64,000 nucleotides of DNA from Paenibacillus uliginis N3/975 (GTDB lineage Bacteria; Bacillota; Bacilli; Paenibacillales; Paenibacillaceae), in the NCBI RefSeq assembly GCF_900177425.1, contig NZ_LT840184.1, forward strand, positions 2,504,010 to 2,568,009, in the 5' to 3' direction. Of the stretch, positions 16,810 through 25,305 are shown piece by piece. Every line of letters begins with the position of its first letter. Positions within the stretch are counted from its first letter, which is position 1. A model generated the notes under the pieces. The model did not search any database and was not told the origin of the DNA. It saw only the letters and a program-made list of their open reading frames with translations. Made by a program: the position numbers and the translations under genes.

Positions 16810-18180
16810 ATGGGACAAGCAGAGGGATCATTACAGAAAAAATTAAAACCTAGACATATCAGTTTTATGGCTATGGGCGGCGTAATCGGAACAGGGATTT
16901 TTAAAGGTAGTGCTGAAACGATTGGTTTGGCTGGACCTGGGGTTATCATGTCCTATATATTTGCAGGACTGTTGCTTCTGGTCGTAATGGCAGCCATGGC
17001 AGAAATGGCGACCGTATATCCAAACCGGAATATGAAGGATTTTGTCCGTGAAGCTTTCGGGGAAAAGGTCTCATTCATCATGGGCTGGATGTACTGCTTC
17101 ATGTGGCTGTCTGTATGTGTTATAGAGGTTATTGCTGCGGGCAGTTTTCTGCAATATTGGTTTACAGAAGTACCGTTATGGCTGCTAAGTTTGGCCTGTG
17201 CCGCCTTTATTGTTCTCATCAATTTGATGAGCGTAGGTACCTTTGGAGAATTTGAATTTTGGCTGGCAGGAATTAAAATTGCCATGATCATCATTTTTAT
17301 CGTACTGGGAGTATGTCTGATATTCGGTGTCATTCCAAGTGATCATACGCCATACCTGCAAAATTTCACGAATTCCGGAGGTTTTTTACCGAATGGCTGG
17401 ACTTCAGTATTCTCTGCATTGCTCGTAGTGATGTTCTCCTACGGTGGCTCTGAGCTTATAGGATTAACACTGACTGAAACAGAAAATGCTGAACGTATAT
17501 TACCCAAGGTGGTCGGTAACTTTATCTTACGAATCATTCTGTTTTTCACCCTGCCAATTCTGATTATTTGCGGATTAATTCCTTGGAATCAGCTGGGACC
17601 GGAGAGCAGTCCGTTCGTACAGGTATTAACAGCGACCGGACTGTCGGGTGCAGCTCATATTATGAATTTCATCTTGATAACGGCTGTTCTGTCAGCTGCC
17701 AATTCAGGTATTTACGGTGCATCGCGAATGCTTTATTCCATGGCAGCGGCAGGTGAGGCACCCAAGTCTTTGGCTAGAACTAACCGTAAGGGGAGTCCGG
17801 TAAATACGCTTTTGCTGTTAGCGGTCATTTTGCTTGCTGGCTCTTTGCTGGGGCTATTCGCACAGGATCAGCTTTTCCGTATACTAATGGCTGTTCCGGG
17901 ATTCGTTGTAATTCTGGTATGGATTTGTATTGCTCTATCCCAGCTGAAGCTACGCAAACAGTATCCTGTTAAACCTGCCTTCAAAGTGTGGGGATATCCC
18001 TATGTGACAGGATTTGTAGTCGTATGCCTCACAGTTATTGCAACCATGTTCCTCTTTGACAGTCAGAACCGATTCAGCATTGGGACTTGTCTTGGGGTGC
18101 TGCTCATACTTATCGTTTCGTCCTTTGTCAAATTCCGTCCCAATCGGGATCGAAACGAGAACGAATGTTCTGAAAAGTGA
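16810..18180 (+). CDS. APC-superfamily amino acid permease
   Basis: 456 aa with 12 probable membrane helices. N-terminal RHISFMAMGGVIGTGIFKGS is the TM1 signature of the amino acid transporter family (GabP/AnsP/ProY group); ENAERILPK and SAANSGIYGASRML are also typical. It imports an amino acid with protons; the specificity cannot be read from sequence. ATG 16810 follows AGGAGG (16798-16803). The promoter region has TATACT (16749-16754) flanked by two TATGCAT repeats (16735-16741, 16759-16765), a possible operator. Confidence 0.88.
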   Translation: MGQAEGSLQKKLKPRHISFMAMGGVIGTGIFKGSAETIGLAGPGVIMSYIFAGLLLLVVMAAMAEMATVYPNRNMKDFVREAFGEKVSFIMGWMYCFMWLSVCVIEVIAAGSFLQYWFTEVPLWLLSLACAAFIVLINLMSVGTFGEFEFWLAGIKIAMIIIFIVLGVCLIFGVIPSDHTPYLQNFTNSGGFLPNGWTSVFSALLVVMFSYGGSELIGLTLTETENAERILPKVVGNFILRIILFFTLPILIICGLIPWNQLGPESSPFVQVLTATGLSGAAHIMNFILITAVLSAANSGIYGASRMLYSMAAAGEAPKSLARTNRKGSPVNTLLLLAVILLAGSLLGLFAQDQLFRILMAVPGFVVILVWICIALSQLKLRKQYPVKPAFKVWGYPYVTGFVVVCLTVIATMFLFDSQNRFSIGTCLGVLLILIVSSFVKFRPNRDRNENECSEK

Positions 18181-18209
18181 TTGACATCCTATTTGATCCA
18201 ATATATACT
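18181..18209 (+). promoter_or_regulatory. Consensus sigma-A promoter
   Basis: TTGACA (18181-18186), 17-nt spacer, TATACT (18204-18209), starting directly after the permease stop codon. The predicted transcript starts near 18216 and meets a strong terminator at 18238-18287. Confidence 0.75.
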
Positions 18210-18215
18210 ATTATC

Positions 18216-18287
18216 AAATCGAAAGAAGTGCGGGAGAAGCACCTCGCAGGACAGGCTATGAAGCCTTTCTTGTGGGGTGCTTTTTTG
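18216..18287 (+). ncRNA. Candidate ~70-nt RNA or attenuated leader
   Basis: The RNA predicted from the consensus promoter would begin near 18216. From 18238 to 18281 it folds into a near-continuous ~20-bp hairpin (AAGCACCTC... pairing with ...GGGGTGCTT, inner AGGCT/AGCCT, one mismatch) followed by TTTTT. A 4-bp alternative pairing GTGC (18228-18231) with GCAC (18239-18242) could compete weakly with the base of the hairpin. No known riboswitch recognised. It may be a small RNA, an attenuator for the gene at 18329, or simply the permease terminator with a promoter inside the gap. Confidence 0.4.
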
Positions 18288-18328
18288 CGCTTCCTTTGAA
18301 GATGATATGGATAAGGGAGATGATTGTT

Positions 18329-19120
18329 TTGTTGCAACGAAGAAGTAAATATAACCGTTATATAAGTGTTCTAGTAATTCTAACCCTGTGTTCCCTGCTG
18401 CTTGTGGCTAGACCGCCCTATGTAGAGGCTTCAAATACTGGATGGGATGCTGCGTTAACAAGCATTGACCAGTTGCATGACAGCTTTACCGCATTGGAGT
18501 TAGCCAATAAACAGGATAAGCAGCAAATACAGGTGCTGCGCAAGCAAAACAATGACAAGCTTAAAGAAATTAATTCAAAAGTACAGCTCATTGACAAGGT
18601 AAAGCTCGACAAGTTAAAGACAGAAGTAGACCAGACTCAGAAAAAATACGCTCCTTTGCTTGCGGAATACACTGATCTCGGCAAGAAAGCGACAGAAGCG
18701 AGGAAACGCAAAGATCGAAAATCTGTTCTTCTGTATGATCTCAAGCGAAACCGTATTAAGGCTTCTGCTAATGCGGCGAGACAGGAGATCAAATTGAAAA
18801 GGGATGCTTTAACAGCTGCGAAGAAGCAGGCTGCCGCAAAAGCCAAAATCGTTAAAGATGCCTTAGTACCTGTGCAAACGCTAAAGAAACAAATTACAGC
18901 CGAAAACAAAAAAATAACAGACATAAATAAAAATAAAATTGCAGCGAATAAACGTTATAAAGCAGCTGTCAAGCAGGGAGACGCTGTGAAGGCTGCTGCA
19001 GAATTGAAACGGATCGTTGATGATGTTAACCAAATCCATGCTTTGCAGAAGAAGATATTTGAATGGGAAAGGAATATTCGGAGTACAATTCATTCTGCAG
19101 AGGTCAAGCTCTCAAAATAA
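18329..19120 (+). CDS. Secreted coiled-coil protein
   Basis: 263 aa. Positively charged start then a hydrophobic stretch (YISVLVILTLCSLLLVA) and a probable signal-peptidase site near YVEAS, so exported. The rest is almost entirely Lys/Ala/Glu-rich coiled coil (for example KLKEINSKVQLIDKVKLDKL, later AAAKAKIVKDAL), with no catalytic motif. The start TTG 18329 is chosen because AAGGGAG (18313-18319) is 9 nt upstream; ATG 18320 would abut the ribosome site. Function unknown; similar small secreted coiled-coil proteins are common in Paenibacillus. Confidence 0.7.
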   Translation: MLQRRSKYNRYISVLVILTLCSLLLVARPPYVEASNTGWDAALTSIDQLHDSFTALELANKQDKQQIQVLRKQNNDKLKEINSKVQLIDKVKLDKLKTEVDQTQKKYAPLLAEYTDLGKKATEARKRKDRKSVLLYDLKRNRIKASANAARQEIKLKRDALTAAKKQAAAKAKIVKDALVPVQTLKKQITAENKKITDINKNKIAANKRYKAAVKQGDAVKAAAELKRIVDDVNQIHALQKKIFEWERNIRSTIHSAEVKLSK

Positions 19121-19270
19121 GTGTCTTTATCGATGCTCTTACCTAACAATATCCTTACCAACAATAAACACATTAACAGAATCAACAAGTTATCCCTTAT
19201 AATAATAGGTAATGAACTGCCAGGGTAAAATATAGTATGGCGGTCTAATTGATCGAAGGGGCTCATCAAA

Positions 19271-20461
19271 TTGGCAACAAGCAGAAAGCAAATTGTAGAA
19301 CGGATGCATCAACAAGCTATAGCTGGAGAGCATATCATTGGCGTTGCGGCAGGAGCGGGAATATCAGCCAAGTATGCGGTAAAAGGCGGAGCAGATCTTA
19401 TTTTGGCATTGAATTCGGGACGGTTTAGACAAATGGGGCTGGGCTCCATCGCAGGCTTGATGCCTTATGCGAACTCTAATGAAATGGTAATGGAGTATGG
19501 ATCACGTGAGATATTGTCCGTTGTTGGGGATAAACCTGTTGTATTCGGACTTTGCGGAACAGATCCTACCATAGAACTGTCATCGTATTTGGATACGATT
19601 CAAAGTAGCGGTTTTTCCGGCATCATCAATTATCCGACGGTCGGCCTGATCGACGGACAGTTTCGTGAAGCATTGGAGGAAGAGGGGATATCTTACCTTC
19701 AGGAAGTAGAGGCTGTCCGGCTCGCACACGAAATGGATATGTTTACGATGGCTTTTGTATTTAATGCAGAGCAGGCGGCTTATATGCTGGATGCGGGAGC
19801 TGATGTGATCTGCGCCCACTTAGGGGTTACGGCAGGTGGATTGATGGGTACAAAAAAAGTATATTCCCTGGAAAAAGGAGCGGACATCGCGAGACAGATT
19901 TTTGCTGTATGTGATGCTTCTAATCGGAATCCTATAAAACTCGTATATGGCGGACCTGTCCATACTCCGATTGATGTGCAGTATATGTATGATAATACAT
20001 CCGCGATGGGATATCTCGGCGGCTCCAGCTTCGAACGGATTCCAACAGAAGAGGCTATCGTGGATACGACGCATCGGTTCAAGGTTACTGGTTATCTGGA
20101 GCAGGACCAACAGCTGATGAATAAGCTGAGCGCTTTAGATGAGCCGTATGATTATGTGGCTTTTGTTAAAGAGCATATTGCCCATAACTACATGAACAAC
20201 ATCTCACTGACAGAGCTTGCAGACCAGATTCACGTTTCGCGGACGCATTTAAGCGCGCTTTTTAACAAGGAAGTGGGCTGCACGTTTCCGGAATACCTAG
20301 CGAAATACCGCATACATAAAGCGCAGGACGTGATGAAGCATACAAAGCTTTCATTATCAAGGATTGCGGAGTTGGTCGGATATCCTGATTATGTGCATTT
20401 CAGTAAAACGTTTAAAAAATACGCCGGTGTTACCCCGCAAAACTTCCGTAAACAAACATAA
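19271..20461 (+). CDS. PEP-hydrolase-like TIM barrel fused to AraC-type DNA-binding domain
   Basis: 396 aa. Residues 1-275 form a PEP-hydrolase-family TIM-barrel-like domain (AGAGISAKYAVKGGADLILALNSGRFRQ, given here as a region; also YPTVGLIDG, GADVICAHLG and GGPVHTP). Residues about 290-396 are an AraC/XylS double helix-turn-helix (ISLTELADQIHVSRTHLSAL; AELVGYPDYVHFSKTFKKY). The barrel is a paralogue of the product at 21889, so this looks like a transcription factor that senses a ligand with a borrowed enzyme domain and controls the two genes downstream. TTG 19271 has GAAGGGG upstream. Confidence 0.82.
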   Translation: MATSRKQIVERMHQQAIAGEHIIGVAAGAGISAKYAVKGGADLILALNSGRFRQMGLGSIAGLMPYANSNEMVMEYGSREILSVVGDKPVVFGLCGTDPTIELSSYLDTIQSSGFSGIINYPTVGLIDGQFREALEEEGISYLQEVEAVRLAHEMDMFTMAFVFNAEQAAYMLDAGADVICAHLGVTAGGLMGTKKVYSLEKGADIARQIFAVCDASNRNPIKLVYGGPVHTPIDVQYMYDNTSAMGYLGGSSFERIPTEEAIVDTTHRFKVTGYLEQDQQLMNKLSALDEPYDYVAFVKEHIAHNYMNNISLTELADQIHVSRTHLSALFNKEVGCTFPEYLAKYRIHKAQDVMKHTKLSLSRIAELVGYPDYVHFSKTFKKYAGVTPQNFRKQT

Positions 20462-20604
20462 GACAAATATACATAAAAATCATACAACCATACGATTACT
20501 TTGACTTGAAAGCGCTGTATTATTGGGTTGTAAAGGTTCACGGCGGTGGTCCGGCAGGGCTGGCGGCGGATCCTGATAGCATGTTTAACGAAGGAGGTTA
20601 TTCA

Positions 20605-21816
20605 GTGAAAACGATAGCCATTGCAGGAACATTTGATTCAAAAGGTGCAGAGTTTTTATATGTGAAATCGGTCATTGAAAGTCTCGGCTTAAACGCATTT
20701 ACAATACACAGTGGTGTGTTTGAACCCATGTTTACACCTGATGTATCCAACACCGAAGTTGCAGAAGCTGCGGGTATCGATATTTATGAAATAGCTGCCA
20801 GAAAGGACCGGGCTGCCGGGACAGAAGCTTTGGCAAGAGGAATGGAAGTAATCATTCCGAAGCTGTATGCAGAAGGGAAATTTGACGGTATCCTGTCCTT
20901 CGGAGGAACAGGGGGAACGTCCATTGTCACCGCAGGCATGCGAGGTTTGCCGATCGGAGTTCCCAAATTGATGGTATCAACCGTGGCTTCTGGCAATACA
21001 GAACCCTATGTAGGAACTAGTGACATCATCATGTTTCCGTCCATCGTTGACGTATCCGGGCTAAACTCGTTTTCCACCAAAATATTTACCAACGCAGTAC
21101 ATGCCATGGCGGGTATGGTGCAGTTTGAATCGACACCGCCTCAGGATAAAAAGCCGTTGATCGCAGCTACCATGTTTGGCGTCACCACACCATGTGTTAA
21201 TTATGCTAGAGAATATCTGGAGGATCAGGGCTACGAGGTGCTGGTGTTCCATGCAACTGGCACGGGCGGAAAAACGATGGAAAGCCTGATTGAAGGCGGC
21301 TTTATCGATGGGGTGCTGGATCTCACGACAACCGAATGGTGCGACGAGCTTGTCGGAGGTGTGTTGGCTGCCGGACCTCATCGACTTGAGGCAGCCGGAC
21401 GCTGTAAGGTACCGCAGGTCGTATCGACTGGCGCACTGGATATGGTCAACTTCGGTCCCTACTATTCAGTACCGACAGCTTTCAAGGACCGCAATTTGTA
21501 TAAGCACAACCCGTCCGTAACCTTGATGCGGACAACGGTAGACGAGAACCGTCAACTTGGCGAGATTATTGCGGATAAATTGAATCAGGCAAAAGGCCCA
21601 ACGATGTTAATGCTTCCTTTGCAAGGTGTCTCCATGCTCGATGTAGAAGGAGAGCAGTTTAGGGGTACCGAAGAGGATGAAATGTTGTTTAATACACTAA
21701 GACAGAATATTGACCGCCAGTCGGTTGAACTGATTGAAGTAGACACAGATATTAATGATCAAGCTTTTGCTATCGCAGCTGCCAAGAAATTGGTGGAAAT
21801 GATGAAGCAACATTAA
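20605..21816 (+). CDS. Tm-1-like ATP-binding protein (UPF0261)
   Basis: 403 aa. UPF0261/Tm-1-like N-domain: TIAIAGTFDSKGAEF at the start, SFGGTGGTSIVTAGMRGLPIGVPK (region about 95-120), VSTVASGNTEPYVG, HATGTGGKTMESLIEGG and DLTTTEWCDELVGG. GTG 20605 follows AAGGAGG (20591-20597) by 7 nt and begins right at the homology; an upstream in-frame extension is not conserved-looking. In plants the tomato Tm-1 protein combines a UPF0261 domain with a TIM-barrel domain like that encoded by the next gene, so the two products probably work as one unit. The biochemical reaction is unknown. Confidence 0.85.
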   Translation: MKTIAIAGTFDSKGAEFLYVKSVIESLGLNAFTIHSGVFEPMFTPDVSNTEVAEAAGIDIYEIAARKDRAAGTEALARGMEVIIPKLYAEGKFDGILSFGGTGGTSIVTAGMRGLPIGVPKLMVSTVASGNTEPYVGTSDIIMFPSIVDVSGLNSFSTKIFTNAVHAMAGMVQFESTPPQDKKPLIAATMFGVTTPCVNYAREYLEDQGYEVLVFHATGTGGKTMESLIEGGFIDGVLDLTTTEWCDELVGGVLAAGPHRLEAAGRCKVPQVVSTGALDMVNFGPYYSVPTAFKDRNLYKHNPSVTLMRTTVDENRQLGEIIADKLNQAKGPTMLMLPLQGVSMLDVEGEQFRGTEEDEMLFNTLRQNIDRQSVELIEVDTDINDQAFAIAAAKKLVEMMKQH

Positions 21817-21888
21817 CCGTAGAATATCATGAACTAAACTTATCGCTGAACACGACGAACTAAATGACCCCAAGGAGGCAATCATACA

Positions 21889-22713
21889 ATGAAGACTAGA
21901 ACAGAGATTTTGGCCCAATTAAAAGCAGAGGTAGCGGCCGGGAATGTACTTTTGGGTGCAGGTGCGGGAACCGGGATATCGGCCAAAAGCGCCGAAGCGG
22001 GCGGAGTTGACCTCATCATTATTTATAACTCGGGACGTTACCGGATGGCTGGTCGCGGCTCACTCGCCGGACTCATGGCGTACGGGGATGCCAACCAAAT
22101 CGTAGTGGATATGGGGAATGAGGTACTTCCTGTTGTTAAGGAGACACCAGTACTGGCTGGAGTCTGCGGTACGGATCCGTTCCGGATCATGGATATTTTC
22201 TTAAAACAGCTTAAAGAGCAGGGATTCGCAGGTGTTCAGAACTTCCCTACAGTCGGCCTGATCGACGGCGTGTTCCGCGCAAATCTTGAAGAGACCGGAA
22301 TGGGGTATGATCTGGAAGTTGATATGATTCGAAAAGCCCATGAGCTAGATCTGTTAACAACACCTTACGTGTTTGATGTGGATCAAGCGAAAAAGATGGC
22401 CGAAGCCGGAGCGGATGTCCTGGTCGCTCATATGGGACTGACTACAAAAGGAACGATTGGCGCTAAAACTGCGCTGACACTCGATGACTGTGTGGACAAA
22501 ATCCAGGCGATTTGTGACGCAGGCAAAGCAATCAATCCGGATATCATGATCCTGTGCCATGGCGGTCCGATTGCCGAACCGCAAGATGCTGAGTATGTGT
22601 TGTCAAAAACCAAGGGAGTTGAAGGATTCTTCGGAGCATCCAGTATTGAACGTTTTGCAACGGAAGTCGGTATCAAACAGCAAACAGAAGCTTTTAAAAA
22701 TATATTGAAATAG
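21889..22713 (+). CDS. PEP-hydrolase-family TIM-barrel protein
   Basis: 274 aa stand-alone TIM-barrel-like protein: GAGAGTGISAKSAEAGGVDL, YNSGRYRMAGRGSLAGLMAY, GVCGTDPFR, NFPTVGLIDGVFR, AHMGLTTKGT, CHGGPIAEP and the last phosphate-loop-like GFFGASSIERFA. ATG 21889 follows AAGGAGG (21872-21878). It is 72 nt after the Tm-1-like gene. PEP-hydrolase naming comes from the Pfam-type family; the true substrate is not known. A terminator follows. Confidence 0.82.
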   Translation: MKTRTEILAQLKAEVAAGNVLLGAGAGTGISAKSAEAGGVDLIIIYNSGRYRMAGRGSLAGLMAYGDANQIVVDMGNEVLPVVKETPVLAGVCGTDPFRIMDIFLKQLKEQGFAGVQNFPTVGLIDGVFRANLEETGMGYDLEVDMIRKAHELDLLTTPYVFDVDQAKKMAEAGADVLVAHMGLTTKGTIGAKTALTLDDCVDKIQAICDAGKAINPDIMILCHGGPIAEPQDAEYVLSKTKGVEGFFGASSIERFATEVGIKQQTEAFKNILK

Positions 22714-22744
22714 GATTTTACTGAAAATTCTGAAACGATCGCAT

Positions 22745-22808
22745 GCCATAGCTGTAGTTCCACCTGGAGACTTGGATTTGTCGAAGGGGGAGCCAGCTAT
22801 GGCTTTTT
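22745..22808 (+). terminator. Long-stem terminator of the Tm-1-like operon
   Basis: GCCATAGCTG (22745-22754) pairs with CAGCTATGGC (22794-22803), with an inner CCT/AGG pairing in the loop, followed by TTTTT. Confidence 0.8.
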
Positions 22809-22863
22809 GCGTTATATTAATTATAGGCATTTTTTGCAAGGGGAAAGAAGGGGGATGATCAGC

Positions 22864-23031
22864 ATGAACGGCGAGGTGTATCAACTCATTCAATTGACTG
22901 CTATGGGTAATGGTTATATCCTGGGCGGGGCAAAGCCTGAAGACAATGTTCATCCGGATCAAGAACATTATGAAGTGATTTTGCAAGCAGCCAAGGGAAA
23001 TGGACATGGTCAGCGTGGCTGGATCATTTAA
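22864..23031 (+). CDS. Short hypothetical protein, possibly the 5' part of a split gene
   Basis: 55 aa from ATG 22864 (AGAAGGGGG 9 nt upstream; ATG 22855 is too close to it). Sequence includes NGEVYQLIQLTAMGNGYILG and DQEHYEVILQAAKGNG, which looks like a real, folded N-terminus that stops abruptly at TAA 23029. The next frame opens 30 nt later without a clear ribosome site, so the two may be one gene broken by a frameshift. Family not recognised. Confidence 0.4.
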   Translation: MNGEVYQLIQLTAMGNGYILGGAKPEDNVHPDQEHYEVILQAAKGNGHGQRGWII

Positions 23032-23060
23032 TAACGTTAGGATGCCAGGGACTTTCACTG

Positions 23061-24131
23061 GTGACCAGCCAAAGTTCGGGAGAGACCTGGAAAAGTAGTG
23101 GTTTTGTAGGTGGGGGACAACCGGCGGGTATTGCAGCGATTGGAATTCCTAACGAACCTGCTTGGATGCCGTCTTGGCAAGTGGTGAGTAACCCTCAGCA
23201 AGCAACAAAATGGAGAATTACATATACAGAGCATATTGATCCTACCGGGATTAATAGAGAATATGGAACGGTTCCTATAAGTCATTATGCAGCGGAATTA
23301 AGAGGAATACTGAAGCGGATTGGACAGCTAGCGGTCGATATTGATGAAGAGTTCTGGAACAACGATTTTTTTAAACCGGCTATTGAAAGACTTGAAGGTG
23401 TTGTAACTAATATGCCGATGGAACTGCCTGAAATCTATTCGGACGAGGCTCAAAGGCTGCTTAATGCCGTATATAAAGCTTGGGTATTCGGAGGCATGGG
23501 GTCGTGGAATGACAGTCCACCTTATTCCGCCCACCTGCATCAACTGGAAAAAGAGTACAATGACTGCACGGGGGATTTATATCATACGTTGCTGCAATGT
23601 GCCCAAGGTGCGGTCAATTCGGTATTTCATCTGCAACAAATACAGCAGCTAAGCCTAACCAAAACGGAGCTTGCGAGCTTAAAGCATAATTTGACGGAGC
23701 AATCGCTGCCTTTTAGCCATCAGGTTGAATTTCAAGAATGGAATTATCCAGCTGGAGAAGCCGGAGCTTACTTTCTCAAGCTACCGAGGACAGAAGTCCG
23801 ATCCGATTTGGAGGGACTTGCATTATTACTACTAAGATTGGAATTCCGTGAACAGGAATGGAGCTGGGATGAGAAGGAAGTAAGAGAAGTTGGCCCTAAC
23901 GCTTTGCGTACGGCACTAACATATCTTTTGGACAACGGAGAATGCACTTCACTGCGTTGGAAGGAAATATTGGACAAAGCCGAGCTGTATACGGAAGGAC
24001 ATTTAGAATTAAAAAATGAAGTCACTTTCAGATCAAGCAATGTGATGCTTTATGATGATTGGAATTTGCTGCAATTTTTTGGAGTTAATGATGAGCATTA
24101 TTATTTGTACCTCTGGTATACGACAGCCTAA
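23061..24131 (+). CDS. Hypothetical protein (356 aa)
   Basis: 356 aa acidic soluble protein, frame opened by GTG 23061 with only a weak CCAGGG upstream. The N-terminus is Gly-rich (GFVGGGQPAGIAAIG), then PAWMPSWQVVSN and a long helical part (HYAAELRGILKRIGQLAVDI; LEKEYNDCTGDLYHTLLQCA) with aromatic pairs, ending YYLYLWYTTA. No family recognised. Downstream, 24171-24262 in the same frame after two stops encodes a plausible protein tail (WRDDYEFKKVYYYKREN), perhaps a remnant. Confidence 0.5.
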   Translation: MTSQSSGETWKSSGFVGGGQPAGIAAIGIPNEPAWMPSWQVVSNPQQATKWRITYTEHIDPTGINREYGTVPISHYAAELRGILKRIGQLAVDIDEEFWNNDFFKPAIERLEGVVTNMPMELPEIYSDEAQRLLNAVYKAWVFGGMGSWNDSPPYSAHLHQLEKEYNDCTGDLYHTLLQCAQGAVNSVFHLQQIQQLSLTKTELASLKHNLTEQSLPFSHQVEFQEWNYPAGEAGAYFLKLPRTEVRSDLEGLALLLLRLEFREQEWSWDEKEVREVGPNALRTALTYLLDNGECTSLRWKEILDKAELYTEGHLELKNEVTFRSSNVMLYDDWNLLQFFGVNDEHYYLYLWYTTA

Positions 24132-24333
24132 GGTTTTGAGATTTTATCGTGACAAGGGAATTTACATTGGAGAGATGATTACGAATTTAAGAAGGTCTAT
24201 TATTATAAAAGAGAAAATCTTCAACAGAATGAAAGTCTGGCTGAATGGGTAAGGGATCAATAAAAGAACAAGAAGTCGCTGAATTTGTGGACATTTTTAT
24301 GTATAGTAGAAAGAGTGAAAGGAGGTGATCAAT
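24132..24333 (+). other. Intergenic region with a possible gene remnant
   Basis: About 200 nt without an intact gene. From 24166 to 24262 one frame reads LHWRDDYEFKKVYYYKREN then NESLAEWVRDQ and stops, looking like a broken C-terminus. The Shine-Dalgarno AAAGGAGG for the next gene ends the region. Confidence 0.3.
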
Positions 24334-25293
24334 ATGAGCACTGTACACATGCTCGTCGGTATTCCTGGCAGCGGCAAAAGTCATTACGCAAAAGAATTGT
24401 GCAAACGACAAAGGGCTGCGCACGTTGCAACCGATTCGATTCGAAACAGGTTATTCGGAAGCGAATCTAAGCAAAAAAATACGTATGCGGTATTTAACGA
24501 AGCTTTTGCGGAAATCGATCATGCTTTGCAAACGGGCCGGAATGTCGTGTTTGACGCTACAAATGTGAGCCGCAACCGGAGGTTTAAATTTTTGAAGAGA
24601 TTCAAGGATGTACCTGTCGAATGCCATGTATGCATTACTCCTTACGAGATCGTAAGAGAACGAATACAAGCGAGAAAAAGGCGGATCGACGACAAGATAA
24701 TAACCAAGTATGCTAAAAACTTCGAGTTTCCTGTCCTTGGAGAAGGCTTTCATGCCGTGCATATCGTCCATACACCAGGCGAAGTCATGATTGAAAGGAC
24801 AGAGCTAGAAAAACATCTTGCTGGCAGTTCGGATCATAATGAGCTGTTTGATTATTTATCCAAATCCCCATATTTCCGAGTCATGCTGGGATATGATCAG
24901 GAGAATCCCCATCATTCAAAAACCTTGTCAGAGCATACCTATGCGGTTCTGGAATACATCAACGTCTGTTATGAAGGTGAAGATTTGCTCGCGATGCAGT
25001 TAGCAGCCTTGTTTCACGATGCGGGTAAACCGTTTTGCAAGGTATGGAAAGAGAACCGGGGATATTATTCGTATTTTGGACACGAGCACGTATCCGCTGC
25101 AATGGCCTGTCATGTCCTTAAAGAGCTTGGTTATGACCAAGATTTTATCTTGAAGGTTGTGAATATAGTAAGTTTCCACATGGAGATTTTACACGGAGGG
25201 GACGCGGGAGCGTCTAAAATTTATCATTTGCTCGGAGAGGATTTACTAGCCCAAATGTACTTCTTCGCTGAAGCAGATACTTTTGCAAAATAA
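24334..25293 (+). CDS. Polynucleotide kinase / HD phosphoesterase (RNA end-healing)
   Basis: 319 aa. N-terminal P-loop kinase (GIPGSGKSH, residues about 9-17; DATNVSRNRR; an R-rich lid ERIQARKRRID) of the AAA_33 / polynucleotide-kinase type, and a C-terminal HD domain (HSKTLSEHTYAVLEY, then ALFHDAGKP about residues 225-233, HEHVSAAMA, SFHMEILHGGD). Runella HD-Pnk joins the same two activities, 5'-OH kinase and 2',3'-phosphoesterase, in the reverse order. ATG 24334 sits 6 nt after AAGGAGGTGA's core. It is 12 nt from an RNA ligase gene, supporting a role in RNA break repair. Confidence 0.78.
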   Translation: MSTVHMLVGIPGSGKSHYAKELCKRQRAAHVATDSIRNRLFGSESKQKNTYAVFNEAFAEIDHALQTGRNVVFDATNVSRNRRFKFLKRFKDVPVECHVCITPYEIVRERIQARKRRIDDKIITKYAKNFEFPVLGEGFHAVHIVHTPGEVMIERTELEKHLAGSSDHNELFDYLSKSPYFRVMLGYDQENPHHSKTLSEHTYAVLEYINVCYEGEDLLAMQLAALFHDAGKPFCKVWKENRGYYSYFGHEHVSAAMACHVLKELGYDQDFILKVVNIVSFHMEILHGGDAGASKIYHLLGEDLLAQMYFFAEADTFAK

Positions 25294-25305
25294 AGAGGTG
25301 ATACT

